From: G965279335 sp965279285
GTDB lineage: Bacteria; Pseudomonadota; Gammaproteobacteria; DSM-16500
Reading direction: 5' to 3'
Assembly: GCA_965279285.1 (NCBI GenBank)
Contig: OZ257148.1
Coordinates: forward strand, 1,488,001-1,552,000
DNA length: 64,000 bases
The notes beneath the pieces were generated by a model. The model had not been told where the DNA came from and did not search any database. It was given only the letters and a program-made list of their open reading frames with translations. Below, in pieces: positions 8,864 through 16,715 of this stretch. The translations under genes were made by a program, and so were the position numbers. Position 1 is the stretch's first letter. Every line of letters begins with the position of its first letter.

Positions 8864-10029
8864 AATGTTCTCCCACTGATGTTAATATTAATGTGACTAG
8901 CGGCTAACTTGCTTATAAGCTGCGTAAATCTATCTGCTTGAAAAAACTGCTCTGGCCGAATAAGACCTTTAGCTAAAGCTGTGTCAGCTAGCATTAACAA
9001 TGCGGAAATGGCCACAGTGTAGCCAGTAGTTCTTGCCATTGCAGTAAAGCCGGTCTCTTCATCAAAGTAGTCAAGAATTGTCATTGACAATGTGGATTCG
9101 ATTTTATTTTGTAGGTTACCGTAAGCTGATAATTGTAGGATAACTACATCTCGATCTTTGTCAGTAAAAGTTGTGCTAGGTTTTAAAATTGCTTCAACTA
9201 CCTGCCTTGGTATAACGGACTGACCGGCTATTTCTATGGCTTGTTGACTGAGTAAGCCTAGTTCGGTAAGTATGCCAATTTTTTCTGCAAAGCCTGGCCA
9301 GCGCAATGTTTTTTGTGTACACAGGCGTGCTTTTTTTAGCTGGGGTAGTTCGATTAACCATGGCAACATGCCATCGTGCCAAGCTTCAAGTTGTCCCACC
9401 GTGGGTATATTAATTTTTTCAATTGCTGAAAAGCGCGGAGTTGTTTTTAATTCGCCATATTCGATAAAATAGGTAGTACGTGGGTCTATAGGTAACTGAT
9501 GGTTAGCAAATGTTGATTTGTAAAACAAAGGCGGGATAGGGTTCAATGGAATTCCGCCACAACGAATATGTAGTGTATCTAATGTTGAAAAATGCTTAAT
9601 AATATGATGAGCACAGATTTCGGTTAGCCCAGGTTCTAAGCCGCAACCTAGCATTATGCTGCCTTGATTGGCGGTAATTTCTGTTTGTAGTTTTGTTAGC
9701 TCCGAGTAATCAGGGCGAGTAATACTAACAAAAGGTTTGTTATTATTTAATGCTGCTTTAATGATTTTAATCGTAGCCTGCCAAGGAACAGTACCAATAA
9801 TAATATTATAATCCTTAATAGCGTTACTAAGGATGTCCGAGTTATTCACATCTAAACAAAGTGTTTGTAGTTTTTGGGTAGAAATTAAGTTATTTAACCG
9901 CTTAATAAGTAAGGTTAATTGATGTTGGTTATTATCAATTAATAAAATGTGTGTAACAGCCATCTCTTTTAACAAATAAAAAACAGCTGCTATTCCCATG
10001 GCTCCCGCACCTATTATAACTATTTTCAT
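8860..10029 (-). CDS. Saccharopine-dehydrogenase-like oxidoreductase
   Basis: A 389-residue NAD(P)-dependent enzyme with a Rossmann start VIIGAGAMGIAAVFYL and the family signature GCGLEPGLTE near residue 135, followed by HIRCGGIP. This is the saccharopine reductase / carboxynorspermidine synthase type, which makes or breaks a secondary amine between an amino acid and an aldehyde. The expected cupin-MetRS product, a lysine carrying an N-N linked carboxymethyl group, is a close structural analogue of saccharopine. This enzyme is therefore a good candidate to cleave off the lysine carbon skeleton and release a hydrazino acid (inference). It overlaps both neighbouring genes by four bases. Confidence 0.85.
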   Translation of the reverse strand: MKIVIIGAGAMGIAAVFYLLKEMAVTHILLIDNNQHQLTLLIKRLNNLISTQKLQTLCLDVNNSDILSNAIKDYNIIIGTVPWQATIKIIKAALNNNKPFVSITRPDYSELTKLQTEITANQGSIMLGCGLEPGLTEICAHHIIKHFSTLDTLHIRCGGIPLNPIPPLFYKSTFANHQLPIDPRTTYFIEYGELKTTPRFSAIEKINIPTVGQLEAWHDGMLPWLIELPQLKKARLCTQKTLRWPGFAEKIGILTELGLLSQQAIEIAGQSVIPRQVVEAILKPSTTFTDKDRDVVILQLSAYGNLQNKIESTLSMTILDYFDEETGFTAMARTTGYTVAISALLMLADTALAKGLIRPEQFFQADRFTQLISKLAASHININISGRTL

Positions 10030-11225
10030 ATCTTTTCTCCTGGAATTATGCCTAATTCTTTGTGACTAGGGTTAATAAAGATAAAAAATATAAAAAATAT
10101 TATTAGTAGCGCAAATAGACTAAATGCTAAATTCCAGCAATTATTAGCATAGCTGTAACCGGCTAGGATAACACCGATGAAGTTACCAATGCCTTCACCT
10201 ACTCCCATTGCAAGAGCATTAATAGCGAATCCTATAAGTCGCATATTTTTTTGTGTAGAGTTAATCACTAGGATATTAAGCATAGGTGTTGAAATTATTT
10301 CAGCGAGGCTCCAAAAAATAACAGCAAGATAAAGACAAATAATGTTTTGATGGCTAGTTAATATTAGAAAACCGATAAGAAATAACCAAAGTGAAATTAA
10401 TAGTTGTTGATACAAGGTAAGTTTTTTATAAGCAATCCATTTAATAATAGGTAAAGTAAAAATTACGATAATGGATGAGTTTATTAGGTAAATCGAACCT
10501 AATAAGTTCTGTGCTAGTAAGCCTTTCACGACATAGAGGGGCACTAAAGAAAAAAGCTGAGCTAGTAAAAGCCATAATAAAACAGTAATAAATAAAGTAG
10601 AGCGAATTCTTTTTGAATAAAATTGACATAAGATACCGTTGAACCATTGGTTGATGTTAATTTTTTCATGGGAAATAGTTAATGGAAATAACCAGACTAT
10701 CATTGCACCTAATGCAAAGATGCTGGCTGAGAAAAAGCAAAAACCGTATTGTGGATATTTTAACATTAATGAGTTGCCAATCAGTGGGCCAAGTGCTGCT
10801 GCAAAATTTGTTACCATGTTTAATGCAGCAAAGCGCATTAAAGTTGAGTTGCTTTTAAGATAGGAGGTTGCAGCGCGGATTAGTAAGCCATTTGTGCCGT
10901 AGCCTATGCTAATAGTGAGTAAAGCAGCAACAATTAGCCAGCTTGATTGTGTGTAGCCTAATAAAGTATAGCCACTAGCACAAATAATCATAGAATAAAA
11001 CATGATATACCGCGTATTTATTAGATTAATAAGTGGTGCAAAAATAATGCGGGATGTTTTAAGTGCAATAGCAAAAAAAAGTAAAATAATCGATATAGTT
11101 TCAACTGTTAAGTGGAGATTGTTGAGAAAGTAAATAGCCATTAATGAGTAAGCAGTAAAATGCCCCAAGTTTGCCAACCCATTGCACCAAAGCAATAATG
11201 AAAATGTTTTATTTTGGGTATTCAT
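10026..11225 (-). CDS. MFS transporter, probable exporter of the cluster product
   Basis: A membrane protein of about 399 residues with about twelve hydrophobic segments, a major-facilitator fold, and the last segments ending in IIPGEKI. The first segment follows MNTQNKTFSLLLWCNGLANLG. ATG 11225 is preferred over an upstream TTG/ATG because AAGAGGTG sits just before it and it then starts ten bases after the ATP-grasp gene ends. It lies inside the hydrazine-type operon, overlapping the next gene by four bases, so it most likely exports the product or imports a precursor. The subfamily cannot be assigned from motifs seen. Confidence 0.82.
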   Translation of the reverse strand: MNTQNKTFSLLLWCNGLANLGHFTAYSLMAIYFLNNLHLTVETISIILLFFAIALKTSRIIFAPLINLINTRYIMFYSMIICASGYTLLGYTQSSWLIVAALLTISIGYGTNGLLIRAATSYLKSNSTLMRFAALNMVTNFAAALGPLIGNSLMLKYPQYGFCFFSASIFALGAMIVWLFPLTISHEKININQWFNGILCQFYSKRIRSTLFITVLLWLLLAQLFSLVPLYVVKGLLAQNLLGSIYLINSSIIVIFTLPIIKWIAYKKLTLYQQLLISLWLFLIGFLILTSHQNIICLYLAVIFWSLAEIISTPMLNILVINSTQKNMRLIGFAINALAMGVGEGIGNFIGVILAGYSYANNCWNLAFSLFALLIIFFIFFIFINPSHKELGIIPGEKI

Positions 11226-11235
11226 GTTACACCTC

Positions 11236-12489
11236 TTAGCTAGCTTTAATGTAAGGGATACAAGCATGATCGATTTCTTTTAATATTTTTTCGCAGAATT
11301 GATAATCTGGGTGTTTAATAATGCATGCAGCCAGGCGTGGGTTGTTAAAATGTTCTGGTGGCATTTTTATTAAGCTATTTAATGGTGCTACAAGAATGAA
11401 GTTTTCTATATAAGGATTTTGCAAAACATTGTCTAGGCCACTTATTTGTATAAATTGCCCAGCTTGCTGGGCCACTATATATCGGATGCCGCTGACAATG
11501 TTGTAGTGTTTGTTAAGAATAGGTTGTTGTCCAGCGGCTATTCGAATGAGGTTTTCGAACATATTAATTCCTGTGCTAAAAGGTATTAGATGTGAGTTAA
11601 TATAGTCACCACCTAATCTGGCTGCCACTTCAATAAATCGAAATCCTTTGCTGGTGATTTTGGCTTCTAAGTGAAATCCGCAATTATTAAGGCCTAATTT
11701 TTTTATAATAAAATCTGATTTGATAAAGATTTCTTTTTGGATGTCTACTGGTTTATTGCTAGGAAAAATGTGCTGATATTCCTGATAATAATTTTGTGTT
11801 GTCCATTTATCAGTAATACCTACTATATGAACTTGATTGTTGGTGACAAATCCTTCTACGCTAAATTCATCACCATCTAAATATTCTTCGATAATGAATT
11901 CAGCGCCGTATTGTTTAAAAATAGGATCAAAATTGGGTTTGGCAATTTTTTGTAATTGTGCAAATGCAGAGTAAGCATCCTGAGGAGTGTGCAATTTAAA
12001 AATGCCTTTACTTCCAAAGGCACCTATAGGTTTTATAATAGCTGGAAAACCTATTTCATTAATAGCATCAGTGAGTGATGCAATATCATTGACATGCTTA
12101 AACATGGGTAGAAGTTCTGGATAATCAGCTAGTGCAGATTTCATGATGAATTTATTTCTTGCTTTTTTAGCCGCGCTAACAGGTAGGCCTGGTAAATCTA
12201 ATTTTGCACAGATGTGTGCAACGAGCTCCACGTCTGCTTCTGTCCAGGCCGGTACGCCGACAATGCGATATATCTTTGCTAATTTGTCTACTGCTGCTAA
12301 AGCTTGATCTGAAATAAAAGTATCTACAATTTCAATATGTTGAAAAAAATGTTGAAAGTGTCTATTAGGTTTTGAATTAGTTAGTAGAACAATATCATAA
12401 CCTAGGTTTTTGGCTGCCATGATGCAAGTAAATTGTTCTTTTTCAATTTTTCGGGTATTAACAAATAATAATATCGGATTATTACGCAT
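11236..12489 (-). CDS. ATP-grasp carboxylate-amine ligase (second)
   Basis: A 417-residue ATP-grasp enzyme, divergent from the one at 7640. The N-terminal domain begins NPILLFVNTRK, followed by a central ARNKFIMKSAL helix, the ATP-binding FPAIIKPIGAFGSKGIFKL near residue 150, EFIIEEYLDGDEFSVEGF near 200, and the metal-binding CGFHLEAKITSKGFRFIEVA with RLGGDY near 280. This resembles L-amino acid ligases and related peptide-bond formers. Two ligases in one operon suggest two amide bonds in the product. The start overlaps the end of the cupin-MetRS gene by eight bases. Confidence 0.85.
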   Translation of the reverse strand: MRNNPILLFVNTRKIEKEQFTCIMAAKNLGYDIVLLTNSKPNRHFQHFFQHIEIVDTFISDQALAAVDKLAKIYRIVGVPAWTEADVELVAHICAKLDLPGLPVSAAKKARNKFIMKSALADYPELLPMFKHVNDIASLTDAINEIGFPAIIKPIGAFGSKGIFKLHTPQDAYSAFAQLQKIAKPNFDPIFKQYGAEFIIEEYLDGDEFSVEGFVTNNQVHIVGITDKWTTQNYYQEYQHIFPSNKPVDIQKEIFIKSDFIIKKLGLNNCGFHLEAKITSKGFRFIEVAARLGGDYINSHLIPFSTGINMFENLIRIAAGQQPILNKHYNIVSGIRYIVAQQAGQFIQISGLDNVLQNPYIENFILVAPLNSLIKMPPEHFNNPRLAACIIKHPDYQFCEKILKEIDHACIPYIKAS

Positions 12490-14497
12490 GAGGATGTACC
12501 TCCTGTATTAAAAGTTTGGAAAAAAATGGTTGACTGCGTAAAGTGATTTTTTTCTGGGAAGATAACCACTCAATAGCAGGCTGTAATTTTGTTATTTGTA
12601 TAGTTTCACGATAGCCAAGCGCATACCAAAGTTTTTCAGCAAATTCAGGCATGATGGGCCAGCTATAAATCGCCAGGCAGCGCGCAGCCATGAGTTCTAA
12701 TGCAATATGGGTGCGGGCTTTATCATAGAGTGTAGAAAATTTATAATAATCTGCTGTTGAATCACTAAAATACTTAGAGATTTCAATTAAGCGAATTAAT
12801 TCATGACTAATTCCACGCGGAGAAAAGAATGGATCTGCATAAAAATGCTCAATATTCTTAGCGATAGCCTTAATTTGTTGAAAATAATTTTTTGCTTCTT
12901 GGCTCCAAAGGCCGGGTTCAGGCGGCGTATTGTTATAAAAATTTTCTAAGCGTAGTGCTAATGTATTTAGCCATTGCTCCCAGTTATTTATTAACTGATC
13001 TTGAATGAATTTGTCAAAATCGGTGAGGCAAAAATTGCTAGGTTTATCTTCTGGTCGTGTATAGCATAAATAAAGGCGAACGCTGTCAGCAGAATAGTTT
13101 TTAATAAGAACGTCGCCAGTGATAACATGCCCGCGACTAGTGGAAAACTTACTGTTATCTAAGTTGTAAAATTCGTTCGATATCATTAAATCAGGCAACT
13201 GAATGTTTTTATTATAAGCCAGTAATACAGCTGGAAAAATAATCATGCGCAGAAATGCATTATCATAACCAAAAAATAATTTAGTCGTATAGTGCTGGCA
13301 AATGCTTTCCCAGCTACTGCTATCATCTAATTGTTTGGCTAATGCTGTGACTGCGGCAAGATAACGTCCAGCCAATTCAAACTGAGAGTAGATATATTGT
13401 TGTGGTAGATTTTTTAAAGGTACTGGGATGCCGTCTTTAGCAATGTAACTGACGGGAATTTCAGGCAATTTTTTTGCGAAAGCAATATCAATAAAACGCT
13501 GTAGACAATTAGATAATTGAATTTGTTGATAATAATGTAATAGCTGATTCTTAAAAGGTTCTAGTGCGAAAAATACGCGTGTTAGTGGTTTTAATTCAGC
13601 AGGCTGATTACAGGTATTGCAAGTGGGATTAATTAATTCCCCATCGTTATAAACCATGGCACATTTCTCACATTCATTGCTCGTAGCATTAGCATATCTG
13701 CAATGTGGGCAACCGCCTTTAACATAAGCTTCAAATAAATGTTTTTTACAGGTGGCGCAGTATAGTGCAGGCATTTCTTTAATTGTTAGATAGCCTTGAT
13801 GTAATAAATCAGAAAAAATAGTTTGCATAATATGGCTATAATGAGGTGTTTTGGTAGGTCTTATGAAGACATCCGGTTGTATGTTAGCTGCAGATAAGGT
13901 ATTTATTATCTGTTCAGAATATATTTCTGCAGTATCATGAAAATTAAGCCCAAGTTGTTGGCTTTTATAAGCTACTTGAGTTTGATAGCCGATAGTGCCT
14001 GATAAATAATGCACGTCACGTGACATAATTTGTTGATAGCGTTTATAAACGTCAGCTGCGATATAAGGCCCGGCTAAATGTCCTACATGCAGAGTGCCAT
14101 TGGGTGTAGGAAATGAGGGTAAAATAAGAATTTTAGCAGTCGTTTTTTGTTTTTTTTCGTTACTCTTTAATGTTTTTTCAAAGAATTGCAGATCGCTCCA
14201 CCAAAAGCTTATGTAAACTAAGTTTGCTTTTTCAGAGATATTTTGTAAGGTATGCGTTTGTAATGGCAGCAACTGAATAACATCTCCTTTTTTCACGGGA
14301 CAAATTTTATTATCAGAAGTGAGTATTCCTTTGCCCTCTAAAATAATCCAACCTTCAAGCTCATGGTGATGGTGTGGCTTAGTATGTTGTAAGGGCTTAA
14401 TATGAACGATGGCAAAATTAAATTTATTTTGACCACGTAGAACTTTTTGCAGGCTTTTATAAAATACAGCTTGTAGCTTTGTGTATGATGTATTCAT
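12482..14497 (-). CDS. Cupin / MetRS-like fusion, probable hydrazine synthetase
   Basis: A 671-residue didomain protein. Residues 25-100 are a cupin with metal-ligand motif HHHHELE (42-48), then GDVIQLLPLQTHTLQN. After a short linker comes a class I synthetase-like domain with HVGH (137-140), two zinc-knuckle clusters (CATC...CPHC and CEKC...CNTC) and KFSTSR near residue 450. This exact pairing defines the enzymes that activate an amino acid as adenylate, esterify it to the hydroxyl of N6-hydroxylysine and rearrange the ester to an N-N bond (Spb40, Tri27). The N-hydroxylase gene lies 14 bases upstream, as in those pathways. The co-substrate (glycine in Spb40) cannot be predicted. It is very unlikely to be a housekeeping MetRS. 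Confidence 0.9.
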   Translation of the reverse strand: MNTSYTKLQAVFYKSLQKVLRGQNKFNFAIVHIKPLQHTKPHHHHELEGWIILEGKGILTSDNKICPVKKGDVIQLLPLQTHTLQNISEKANLVYISFWWSDLQFFEKTLKSNEKKQKTTAKILILPSFPTPNGTLHVGHLAGPYIAADVYKRYQQIMSRDVHYLSGTIGYQTQVAYKSQQLGLNFHDTAEIYSEQIINTLSAANIQPDVFIRPTKTPHYSHIMQTIFSDLLHQGYLTIKEMPALYCATCKKHLFEAYVKGGCPHCRYANATSNECEKCAMVYNDGELINPTCNTCNQPAELKPLTRVFFALEPFKNQLLHYYQQIQLSNCLQRFIDIAFAKKLPEIPVSYIAKDGIPVPLKNLPQQYIYSQFELAGRYLAAVTALAKQLDDSSSWESICQHYTTKLFFGYDNAFLRMIIFPAVLLAYNKNIQLPDLMISNEFYNLDNSKFSTSRGHVITGDVLIKNYSADSVRLYLCYTRPEDKPSNFCLTDFDKFIQDQLINNWEQWLNTLALRLENFYNNTPPEPGLWSQEAKNYFQQIKAIAKNIEHFYADPFFSPRGISHELIRLIEISKYFSDSTADYYKFSTLYDKARTHIALELMAARCLAIYSWPIMPEFAEKLWYALGYRETIQITKLQPAIEWLSSQKKITLRSQPFFSKLLIQEVHPHA

Positions 14498-14511
14498 AAG
14501 TCACCTCAATG

Positions 14512-15912
14512 CTATTTGTTTAAAGGAGGCAATATAGGCTCATTATTGTTTTGTAGTGTTGTGAGCGTATCAGCCTGCCAATCTAAAAATGCGCCTTGGT
14601 TCTCTGTTGAATAAATATTTTTACCGGCGATACTGTTGATTATGGTCGCGCTGCGCCATGCCATCAGACTTAAATTAGGATCAGCGATGCCATGACTGTG
14701 TTTGGCTCCATTTTGAATATAGAGTTTGCAATTTTTTGGGCCATTCCATTGTAATGAAAAATCATGATTAATTTGCAGCTGGCCTTGCGTATTGGTTGAT
14801 AGTTTATTATGTAATGGCGCTAAAAATTCAGGAATGTTATAGCGATATCCTGTGCAAAAGATAATGATATCGGCATTTAATGGGATTAATTTGTCTTGAG
14901 TATGATGTTTAATAATAAGCTGCCAATCCTGATATTGTTGTTGCATATTGACTAGCTCAACACTTGGAATTAATGAGCAGACTAGGGGTGATTTTGTTAA
15001 AAATTGCAGGCGATAGAGCCCTTGATAAATATTTCTTAATGTTGTAGGTGAGATGCCGTCGCTGAAAATTTGTTGCTTAATGAGCGCAAGGTTTTTTTGG
15101 TCTTCTGGTTGTTTGTAAAAATAATTGTTGTAGGCGGGGGTAAACAAATCATTTACAAAAGGCGATTCGTCTATCGGTAAAAAATTGTCACGTTTGTTTA
15201 GCCAGATTAAACTCTTAATTGCATGAGAATGATGGCTAATTAAATGTTTCATTATTTCTGCAGCAGATTGTCCGCCACCAACAATGGCAACCGTTTTTCC
15301 ACTGTAATTAATTTCATTTTTTAAAAAATCAGAGGCATGAAACACATTTTTATTTAAATAATTTTTTGCAAAAGGTGGGATATAGGGTTGTAGACCAATT
15401 CCCATGACAACGGTTGGTGTTTGTAGATAAAAGCTTGTTTTTGTTGTTTCTATGAGGACACGCAAATTGTTTTGATGTAAGGAAATCTCTTTAACATGCG
15501 AATTAAATTTAACATTATAGAGCTGTTGACATACCCAATTAAAATATTGGTTAAACTCTTGTCTTGATACACGATTAAAGTCAGCAGTAATAAATTGGTA
15601 TAGTCTTTTGTGTATAGCTAAAAAATTTAAAAATGAGAAAGGACTGGTGGGATCAACGAGTGAGACTAAATCTTTTAAATAATGAACTTGTAATTCAGCG
15701 TCGGAAAATAATAAACCTTTGTGCCAAATAAATTCAGATTGTTTATCAAAGAAAATGCTAGAGATATTTTTTATTGGATGAAGTAATGCGGCAAGACTAA
15801 GGTTAAATGGCCCTGTACCTATGCCAATGACATCTTTATTTGCTAATAATGGATTAGATTTTTTGGTTGAAAATAACTGGCTATGGATGTTTTTGGGAGA
15901 ATTGTTTTTCAT
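14512..15912 (-). CDS. Lysine/ornithine N-hydroxylase (IucD/SidA family flavoprotein)
   Basis: A 466-residue FAD- and NADPH-dependent monooxygenase expected to hydroxylate a side-chain amine. The FAD motif GIGTGPFNLSLAALL lies near residues 29-43, LQVHYLKDLVSLVDPTSPFSF follows, the NADPH motif VAIVGGGQSAAE is near 210, and TGYRYNIPEFL near 360 with SLMAWRSATI near 430 close the fold. These are the hallmarks of lysine and ornithine N-hydroxylases of siderophore pathways. Here no siderophore synthetase follows; the next gene is the cupin-MetRS fusion, pointing to N6-hydroxylysine as a hydrazine precursor. It is the first gene of the operon, with AAGGAG eight bases before ATG 15912. Confidence 0.92.
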   Translation of the reverse strand: MKNNSPKNIHSQLFSTKKSNPLLANKDVIGIGTGPFNLSLAALLHPIKNISSIFFDKQSEFIWHKGLLFSDAELQVHYLKDLVSLVDPTSPFSFLNFLAIHKRLYQFITADFNRVSRQEFNQYFNWVCQQLYNVKFNSHVKEISLHQNNLRVLIETTKTSFYLQTPTVVMGIGLQPYIPPFAKNYLNKNVFHASDFLKNEINYSGKTVAIVGGGQSAAEIMKHLISHHSHAIKSLIWLNKRDNFLPIDESPFVNDLFTPAYNNYFYKQPEDQKNLALIKQQIFSDGISPTTLRNIYQGLYRLQFLTKSPLVCSLIPSVELVNMQQQYQDWQLIIKHHTQDKLIPLNADIIIFCTGYRYNIPEFLAPLHNKLSTNTQGQLQINHDFSLQWNGPKNCKLYIQNGAKHSHGIADPNLSLMAWRSATIINSIAGKNIYSTENQGAFLDWQADTLTTLQNNNEPILPPLNK

Positions 15913-15983
15913 AAGTCATACTCCTTATCCTTAGCGAATATTTTTTATTGGATACCCTCAGCTTAGTTCAGTTGGATAAAATC

Positions 15984-16008
15984 AAATACCGTAATAATTA
16001 CGGTATTT
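15984..16008. promoter_or_regulatory. Dyad upstream of the hydrazine-type operon
   Basis: A 25-base near-perfect palindrome with half-sites AAATACCGTAAT and ATTACGGTATTT, about 72 bases upstream of the N-hydroxylase ATG. It has no T-run and does not match a Fur box. Its place before the first gene suggests an operator for the operon. It could instead be a terminator stem for something upstream, but nothing reads toward it. Confidence 0.45.
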
Positions 16009-16037
16009 ATTAATTTGCCTTTTTTAGGTATTTGCAA

Positions 16038-16164
16038 GGTAACTATTTAGCGGCTAGAGTTTGGTGGGCACGCTGCGCTTTGCCCACCCTACAAAAAAAC
16101 TATAAAAGTGTAGGGTGGGCAAAGCGCAGCGTGCCCACCAAACTCTAGCCGCTAAATAGTTGCC
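16038..16164. repeat. Long palindromic element, type A copy 1
   Basis: An almost perfect inverted repeat of about 127 bases: GGTAACTATTTAGCGGCTAG, then the type A block TTGGTGGGCACGCTGCGCTT and TGCCCACCCTACA, a short A/T loop, and the reverse complement ending AATAGTTGCC. It lies between the divergent operon start at 15912 and the gene at 16253. One of five type A copies in the window. The gene-free stretch 15913-16252 holds this and the dyad at 15984. Confidence 0.92.
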
Positions 16165-16252
16165 TCTAATTTGTAATAGAATCATTTATAAGCTATTATT
16201 TGTTATGATAGCTCGGTAGTTCATGGAAGTTTAATCATCATAGGAGATTCAA

Positions 16253-16564
16253 ATGCATTACATTTATAAAGCTCTTGTTCTTGTCGCTCTATTTATATCT
16301 CAATCAGTTTTTGCAGATGGTGCTTTACAGAATGATGTTGCGAGTGATAAGTCATGTGCTGTTATTGCTAAGGCTTGTGCTGCAGCTGGTTTTGTAAGAG
16401 AGAAATCAGAAACTAAAGGAATTTGGAGTAATTGCATGGAGCCAATTCTTTTAGGTAAAACAGTTTTGGGTGTTAAGGTGGATTCTTCTGTTGTGAAATT
16501 GTGTCGGGTTCATAAAATAGCAGAATTACAGGCGCAACTACAGCAATTTATGTCTGTTAAATAA
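16253..16564 (+). CDS. Small secreted protein of unknown function
   Basis: A 103-residue protein with a clear signal peptide (YIYKALVLVALFISQSVFA, cleavage after FADG) leaving a mature chain of about 80 residues with four cysteines (SCAV, KACAA, NCMEP, LCRVH) that could form two disulfides. It is likely periplasmic. ATAGGAG precedes the ATG. A good intrinsic terminator follows at 16589, so it is a single-gene transcript. I do not recognise the family. Confidence 0.72.
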   Translation: MHYIYKALVLVALFISQSVFADGALQNDVASDKSCAVIAKACAAAGFVREKSETKGIWSNCMEPILLGKTVLGVKVDSSVVKLCRVHKIAELQAQLQQFMSVK

Positions 16565-16588
16565 GATAAAAATAGAGTTACTTAAGCT

Positions 16589-16617
16589 AAAAAGAGCACT
16601 CCGTGTGCGCTCTTTTT
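16589..16617 (+). terminator. Intrinsic terminator after the small secreted protein gene
   Basis: A stem formed by AAAAAGAGCAC and GTGCGCTCTTTTT around TCCGT, ending in a T-run. It is A-rich on the left, so it may act in both directions. Confidence 0.8.
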
Positions 16618-16715
16618 AATATAGAGTAAAAAATATGAGTTTTTAGTGTTTAAATAGTTTTTCTTAATTAATATAAGGTTTAGTGTAATGTTTAAGTTAA
16701 ACGGAGATAATTTAA

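Larger units (their letters stand above)
5915..15912 (-). other. Putative hydrazine (N-N bond) natural-product operon
   Basis: Seven minus-strand genes run from 15912 to 5915 with overlaps or gaps of at most about 63 bases: N-hydroxylase, cupin-MetRS-like, ATP-grasp, MFS, saccharopine-dehydrogenase-like, ATP-grasp, MetRS-like. The pair of an N6-hydroxylysine-forming monooxygenase and a cupin/MetRS-like didomain protein is the known hydrazine-forming machinery (Spb38/Spb40 of s56-p1, Tri28/Tri27 of triacsin). There, N6-hydroxylysine is joined to an amino acid and rearranged to an N-N bonded product. The other genes supply cleavage, amide ligation and export functions. Final product is unknown. 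There is no NRPS or PKS. Confidence 0.8.

Noticed and set aside
5915..14497. The two MetRS-like genes as housekeeping metG copies
   Set aside because: Both lie inside a biosynthetic operon, one is fused to a cupin, and both have an altered KFSTS loop; no tRNA-directed context is seen.
14512..15912. Siderophore cluster
   Set aside because: The N-hydroxylase could suggest it, but there is no NIS or NRPS synthetase, no acyltransferase, no TonB receptor and no Fur box at the operon start.
15984..16008. Fur box
   Set aside because: The half-sites AAATACCGTAAT do not match the GATAATGATAATCATTATC pattern.
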